In this document: piece after piece, positions 22,675 through 27,305 of the stretch | How the letters are laid out: each line of letters begins with the position of its first letter | Position numbering within the stretch: the stretch's first letter is position 1 | Assembly: GCA_000320545.1 (NCBI GenBank) | Contig: ADNK01002740.1 | Coordinates: 1-27,305, forward strand | DNA length: 27,305 nucleotides | Reading direction: 5' to 3' | Origin: Bigelowiella natans CCMP2755 | Lineage: Eukaryota; Cercozoa; Chlorarachniophyceae | Notes under the pieces: model-generated | The model's database searches: none | Seen by the model: only the letters and a program-made list of their open reading frames with translations | What the model was told of the DNA's origin: nothing | Program-made: the position numbers and the translations under genes

Positions 22675-25476
22675 TTTATTTTGTGGGCTGTCAAGATTGC
22701 ACCGAAAATCCTAAGCTCTGTATGATAGAGTATGCAACCTCAAAAGACATAACATCTTGCTTTGAAGCTTAAAATTGTATACGCACAAAGCTGCTGCGAT
22801 ACCATCAGCACGAACACATAAGTCCCCCCCTCACCTTGGTGCGCCGGTTGATGGTGTAGCCGTCGGACTTGCGCTAGAGGGCGATATTGACGGGGCAAAG
22901 GTTTGAGGGGAAAGAGTCGGTGCCATTGTGACAGGGCTCAATGATGTCGGCGATGATGAAGAAGGGCTAGAACTTGTGGGGGTTCCCGTCAAGGGACTTA
23001 AAGTACTGGGAGATTGAGTGGTAGGCATCATCGTTGTTGGAGTGCTCGTCGCTTTGGCGCGAACTTGAATGAGACGTTTCGTATCCCAACCCGCAACCTG
23101 TTTTTTATCAGGTCCGAAGAAAATAGGTGTGGGTTGAAGAGGGGGTGAGGGGGGAGGGGGGGCGATGGAGGGGTAAGGAGTGAAACATGGACATTCCATT
23201 CATTGAAATCAAGAATAAAATACACTTATTAATACTTTTCGGATGCCAGAACTACACAGTTTTCTACTGCTATTACAATTACCAAAAGGGTATTAGTTGT
23301 TTGCTCGGGGTCACGGTCGATGCCGAAGAGTCGATCGTTTTGCGTTTTGTACGCAGTCACAACGTGGTTGTTGTTAATATCAATCGCACGAAGATGCAGA
23401 TCTCCCCCAACGTACCTATACCATTTACCAGAAACACCACATCCTCAAAATTCGCAGGCATATTGCCGTCAAAAGGCTTCAAAGGCTCAAGAAACGGAAA
23501 GGGTGAAATAGAGCAAAAATGCTTACAATGTCCTTGGCCCGTTACTCTCCTCCGGAATTTCCAAGTACAGATTCCGCGGTAATCTAAAGGCTGTTGAAGA
23601 AGATGCAAGACTTCCATCGATGTTTTTCTCATAGTAATCACGTCCGCCTAACGTTGTGACCATCCCGGCTCCTTCTAGGGAGGATAAGTGGATCTTGCGG
23701 ATTAGAGCCCTACTGTAATCGGCCACATAGAGAATTTCCTTTCGCAAAAAATAGTTTTGAAGAGAACAGTCAGTAATGAGTGCTATATCCGCTCAACACG
23801 ATTCCCTCTGCGCACTACATTTTTTTTAAAAAAGACAATTTCTCAATATCCACCCCTCCCAATTGACTACCTGCGACGGCGAAGCAAAGGAATCCGCGGC
23901 GATTCCTAAAGGGCCATGGAAGCTTGCAGAGAGGGGGCGCCCATCCCGCACGCCGTAATGGCCGCTTCCTGCCACTGTGGTCACCTCCAGCGTTTCCAAA
24001 TTGGTTTTCCGAACAAGGCTATTTCCCCTATCTACGATGAACAGGAGAGCTGCGCCTCCGCTGCTGCTAGCATTGGCAACAAGGGCAAGCCCCCAAGGAT
24101 AATAAAATCGAGCTTTGGTCCCTATCCCATCGGTTCCGAAATCTCGTTTGTCTCCAGTTCCGAGTACAGTGGTCGCAATACTCGATTCAAGATCCAGCTT
24201 CCGGATGCAATGGCTGTTGTATGCAGACGCAAAGACAACTACCTTGTCCCCCCCTGCCGCGCGATACGGGGCTAAATCTACCACCCGGTCGAGCGTCGCG
24301 GAAGTGAAAGCTCCGTCTTTTTCCCCTCTATCTTTCTTTCCTACGACAACTGTGACGTTGTTGGTTGGCGATACTTCCAGGATTCGGGTGTCGGCGCACA
24401 CGAATGTCCTCCACCCGCCCCCCCCGGATAGCAATGGATCATAGAATTTCTTCACGCATTCAGGGCTGTAAGGAATCGAAGCCATGTAATATGGTGTTAG
24501 CGTCTCTGCAAAGGTCTGTGAAATTGCGTAAGTTGTCACTGTCGGTGCTAACGTTGATGTCGGCTCTGACGTCGGAGTGGAGGTGTATGTTGGCGATGCT
24601 GTGCCCCCCCCCATCTTGCGTACTATATGCTTGAACCATATATCCCCAGATATAGCACCGAGAGTAAGGATCTCTCTCCCAGGTCCTCCGCGCGTGAGCC
24701 ATACACAGGTTGCATGGCCACCGATGTTATTGGCTACCGTGCGCACCGAATTCTCCGGCGGGCAAGTCGGGCAGCGAGGGGGGGCGCGCTCGATGGAGCG
24801 AATCTTTTTGTTGTGTCTATCCGCGACGTAGATTACCTTGCGGCCTCGGAAGTAGTCGACCGCTACATTCCAGGGATGATAAAACAGAGATGTGTGTACA
24901 GATCCATCCACTGCTCCACCATAGGACTTGTGCGTGAGGCTCTGCACCTCGTTGCTCTCCAAGTTGATGATCCGAATCCTGTGATAGGAATGACTGACCG
25001 CGTATATTAGTCGCGTGCCCGGCTCAGGATCTCTCGCCAGGCCAGTGACATGGCCGAAAAGAGCCGACGAGAAGGGGCCATCCCGGGCAGTGAAGAGCCC
25101 TCCTCCCGTGACGGTCGTCACCACGCTGTTTGAGAGATTCACCAGCCGGAGATTGAGGTAGAAGTAATCAAAGACGTAGATAAGTGGAGATTGGTGAGAT
25201 GCCAAGTCTGCTTCTCCCCCCCCCGCTTGTTTTTCGTGAGGGAGAATGACGAGAGAGCGTAGGTGACCGAAGGTTGCAGAACTTAGTGCTCCGTCGCGAG
25301 GGAAAGGGCCGAAATCGTGCCGTCCTGCGATGGTGACAACCTCATTGTTAGATAAGTTCAGTCGTCGGATTCTCGGGTGGCCCGACTCGGTCACGTATCT
25401 GTTTTTGCAGGAGAGGGGGGGATGGAGAAGGAGGGCAGTGAGGAGGAGGGAAAGACTTGAATCTTTTGTCATCACA

Positions 25477-25509
<33 letters not shown>

Positions 25510-27305
25510 TCGATAAAAATGTTGATGAGAGCGATAGCGCAGGTGACTGGGAGGCAGTCAGCGAGCAGGTGTATGCTTCACAACAACGTGATGGCTGTAC
25601 TAATGAAGATGGTAGCGACGGTGATGGGAATAATGACAAACAATGAGCGATAGATGGAGTGGCAGGTACAGCGAAAAAGAAACACAAAAGCAATAAAGTT
25701 GGACGACGAATGGACGTGCTGTTACAGAGTGGGCCTGCCGTTTTGCATCCTGTAGCTGTTGTTGTCAACCGCCATTCCTAGTATAGTGCGGTATCTAGCC
25801 GAGCTAAGGCTCCCATCGCGATCAGAGTGGTGTCTCCAATTTCCGGAAATGGATTTCAATGGGTCGAGAAGGTAAACCGAACACTTGACTGCAAAGTATA
25901 CCTGGGATATTGGCAAAGAAGAGAATGTTTGAAGACGTGTCTCTCAGAGTGCAGAGAATGACGTGTCGTGTAGCTATGCATTCTTCTACCTCATCGGCCT
26001 TGCTCCCACCAGGCTTGCCAGTTACGACAACGTAGGTTCTGTCCACGCTCCGAAGAAAAACGTCAGTCCTCACTTCGCTCTTGTCGAGCAAAATGGGAGG
26101 AGTAACCGTCGGCGAAGAAGACCCAGAAAGGCTCCCGTTCGTGGTGGTATTGCTATGAGTCATCACAACAGTGGGGGCAAACGTCGGAGCTCTGGAGGGC
26201 ATTTCCGTTGGAGGGTCTTGAGTCTTGTCGCGAACGGATAGCATCCATTTGTTAGAGCTGCTAAAGAAGATCTTAAATGGAGGGATGGCAGATGTCGTCG
26301 TTTCCGTCAGGGCTATGCCAACGGCCTCCGTCCGTGAGACATGTTTCACTTTATACGTAGCGCCATTCCTAGTGTCTATCGCGCGTACTACGTGACTTCT
26401 TCGATCCCCAACGTATAAGGTCTGCACAAAGGGTGCGCAAGAGTAAGATGGGGACAAATAATAACTCTCTCCCGCCTCCTTCTCTCTCTCTCCCTCTCCT
26501 TTTTTTTTTACCCATTAAAAACTTAGCCCTCGTGAAAACCTTTTTTTCCTCCCCCCCCCCCCCCCCCTTCTCCCTTCATTTCCTGTATTCAATACATACC
26601 GGCTTCGACGGATTGCGCTCATCAAGTTTGATCTGCTCAGGATAGTTGAAGCGTGCGCTGCTCCCTATCCCTTCCTTGTAGGCGTTTGTATTGCATTTTC
26701 CGGCCAAAGTCGTGACCTCCCAGCTTCCCTCTACTCTTTCGACTTTCCGCACGCAAGAGTACTCCGTGATGTAAAAGGCGTCTGTGAGCATGCTAGCGGC
26801 GACATATCTGGAAACAGAAAAATCGTTATGAATAAGTCGAATACTCCACAATTCAGGGTACACGTTTTGTATGTCTAATATATATTGCCTTAGCGATGCG
26901 AAGCGCGCAATGGAAGCGGGCCCGTCCACGACACCGTAGAGTCCACTTCCCGCCACCGAATCCTGATGTTTATTGCGAACGTTTCATTAACCCCTCTAGA
27001 GCCTTATTCGTGCATGTGAAGCTTCAAAAATTTAACGTGTTGCTTCCACAGCCCTTGTGTGCTATTATCCTCTTTTACTACAGGCATGAATGTGTCAAAA
27101 CTATTCCATGTAACACAGCAGCTACCACTGCTAAGGTTGACAACGACCACTACTATTACTACTACTATTACTATTCTCCTATAAGGAATACGATTCTTAC
27201 AATGGTGTCAGTGGTGAGGTTGAGAGCACGCAGTTTGTAATTATATCGATCGAGGAAATAGAGCGTGTTGCTTCTGGGAACTAAAGCGAGGCCTAGAATA
27301 TTATT
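15821..27305 (-). CDS. Polycystin-1-like NHL/REJ/GPS membrane protein, 5' end off window
   Basis: Proposed exons: 27305-27201 (open at the edge), 26962-26862, 26807-26600, 26421-25990, 25901-25726, 25398-23871, 23738-23527, 23415-23283, 23097-22835, 22589-22164, 21963-21510, 21329-20327, 20132-18560, 18369-18234, 18067-15821. All introns are GT-AG. The 8997 coding bases divide exactly into 2998 residues plus stop (TAG 15823-15821). Domains by window residue: NHL propeller 1 (to about 206), Pro/Thr linker (207-249), propeller 2 (250-604), linker (605-640), propeller 3 (641-980), linker (981-1083), REJ region (1084 to about 1900), GPS (2135-2184), TM1 (2208-2231), TM2-4 (2317-2404), acidic and Ser-rich cytoplasmic loop, TM5-6 (2635-2704), PDZ-like domain (2720-2792), Ser-rich tail. 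It is probably a cell-surface receptor or adhesion protein of the polycystin-1 class. Ligand and function are unknown. The introns at 26861-26808 and 25989-25902 are the least certain. Confidence 0.85.
16442..16660 (-). other. PDZ-like cytoplasmic domain
   Basis: After TM6 comes FPAGKKLGIKVGWRAVRVHN, then VVYNGKD, then a helix (CEKALKMAHALHN) and FEIAFND. The order of Lys-Leu-Gly-hydrophobic strand, valine strand, asparagine turn, helix and final Phe-x-hydrophobic strand fits a PDZ-like fold seen in many protist proteins. It could anchor or recruit signalling partners. The assignment is by pattern only. Confidence 0.5.
16706..17870 (-). other. Polycystin-1-type membrane block TM2-TM6 with poly-Asp loop
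   Basis: KHPWISLIYRHPGDF before a helix resembles the conserved His-x-Trp-x-Ser plus Arg-Pro motif that precedes TM2 in polycystin-1 proteins. TM3 (VAIVAFVISFPIPFTIGMIL) and the TM5-TM6 link with YSFFQDFFFRMG match the next conserved blocks in order. Between TM4 and TM5 is a loop of about 230 residues with an Asp run (bases 17569-17459) encoded by GAC/GAT repeats and a Ser/Gly/Arg-rich part. No PLAT domain lies between TM1 and TM2. Confidence 0.75.
18234..18369 (-). other. Single-helix exon (TM1) after the GPS
   Basis: This 136-base exon lies between a CTCTCTTTTTGTTAG acceptor and a GTACTA donor. It encodes KNLMMAFVLVMGGIFLVC and then YPMAWYFDKQ: a membrane helix and its start on the cytoplasmic side. 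It closes the reading phase between the GPS exon (phase 2) and the last exon (phase 0). Confidence 0.85.
18625..18771 (-). other. GPS autoproteolysis motif with only two of four cysteines
   Basis: The motif reads PECVFWNEAEEGWSTYGV, then about 18 residues on YECASSHLTPF. The HLT tripeptide (18648-18640) is where self-cleavage happens in GPS proteins, before Thr. The first and third conserved Cys are present. The second (normally Gly-Cys) is Val and the fourth is Ser. The first membrane helix follows after one exon join, as expected for this family. Confidence 0.9.
20236..20285. repeat. (ATC)n triplet repeat in intron
   Basis: The tract fills the middle of the 194-base intron 20326-20133 of the polycystin-like gene. 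Confidence 0.9.
22039..22086. repeat. (TA)n-(GT)n microsatellite
   Basis: Intronic, within 22163-21964 of the polycystin-like gene. Confidence 0.95.
22500..23052 (-). other. Mucin-like Ser/Thr/Pro-rich stalk
   Basis: This is about 100 residues of SPT/APT-type repeats across two exons (23097-22835 and 22589-22164), joined by a split Ser codon. It is probably O-glycosylated and extended, lifting the propellers away from the REJ-GPS region. Confidence 0.85.
22637..22667. repeat. (TA)n microsatellite
   Basis: Intronic, within 22834-22590, close to the acceptor side. Confidence 0.95.
25477..25509. repeat. (ATG)n triplet repeat in intron
   Basis: Intronic, within 25725-25399 of the polycystin-like gene. 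Frames that appear to run through it are not coding. Confidence 0.95.
26549..26567. repeat. Poly-C run
   Basis: About 19 consecutive C in the intron 26599-26422, flanked by T-runs. It reads as poly-G in the transcript, which could form a G-quadruplex-like structure. Confidence 0.9.

Larger units (their letters stand above)
23052..27305 (-). other. Three NHL beta-propeller segments separated by Pro/Thr-rich linkers
   Basis: The blades repeat a pattern of D-G-x-hydrophobic-S-S-A-x-F, then LYVAD or YVGD, then R-x-I-R-x-I/L-x-L, then V-x-T-hydrophobic-A-G. Clear examples are ILYVADYSRALIRKIHL, LYVGDRRSHVVRAID and VIYVADRHNKKIRSI. Each segment ends in a charged stretch and then a Ser/Pro/Thr linker (EMPSRAPTFAPT; TSTPTSEPTSTLAPT; the long linker at 23052-22500). 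NHL propellers usually bind proteins or ligands and here would face outside the cell. The first propeller is cut by the window edge. Confidence 0.85.

Noticed and set aside
25477-25653. Met-rich frame at the (ATG)n tract
   Set aside because: It is a product of the triplet repeat within the intron 25725-25399.
25822-25989. Read-through of exon 26421-25990 to base 25822 without an intron
   Set aside because: It would abandon the NHL frame resumed at 25901. An 88-base GT-AG intron with a strong C/T tract and CAG restores it.

Overview
The window is nuclear DNA from a eukaryote. Three intron-rich genes lie head to tail, all on the minus strand. Introns are GT-AG and run from about 54 to about 460 bases. 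Many are filled with (TA)n, (CA)n, (GA)n or (ATC)n microsatellites. Proteins joining NHL propellers, Pro/Thr-rich stalks, REJ and GPS regions and polycystin-1-type membrane segments are known from protists, including algae and other stramenopiles. I therefore lean towards such an organism, without proof. I see no rRNA, tRNA, CRISPR array or prokaryotic gene.

Layout by coordinate: (1) 1-2461, minus: the N-terminal part of a trimethyllysine/gamma-butyrobetaine dioxygenase-like Fe(II)/2-oxoglutarate enzyme. Its 3' end lies beyond base 1. (2) 2462-5002: spacer with repeats. (3) 5003-12971, minus: an unrecognised 25-exon gene of about 774 codons, rebuilt here from splice sites and reading phase. 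It is acidic and disordered in the middle and helical at the C-terminus. (4) 12972-15820: spacer with an unusual interlocked set of inverted repeats, related to the repeats in the first spacer. (5) 15821-27305, minus: at least 15 exons of a large cell-surface protein, open at the right edge. The visible 2998 residues hold three NHL beta-propeller segments each followed by a Pro/Thr-rich linker, then a REJ region, a GPS motif, about six membrane helices of polycystin-1 type, and a cytoplasmic PDZ-like domain.

All exon models were joined by hand from the sequence. Phases close at every junction of the polycystin-like gene (8997 coding bases) and of the 25-exon gene (2325 coding bases). The three genes show no functional link to each other. 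The strongest novelty is the architecture of the polycystin-like protein: it keeps the front half of the polycystin-1 membrane region but has neither the PLAT domain nor the TRP-type channel half, and its GPS lacks one disulfide pair.
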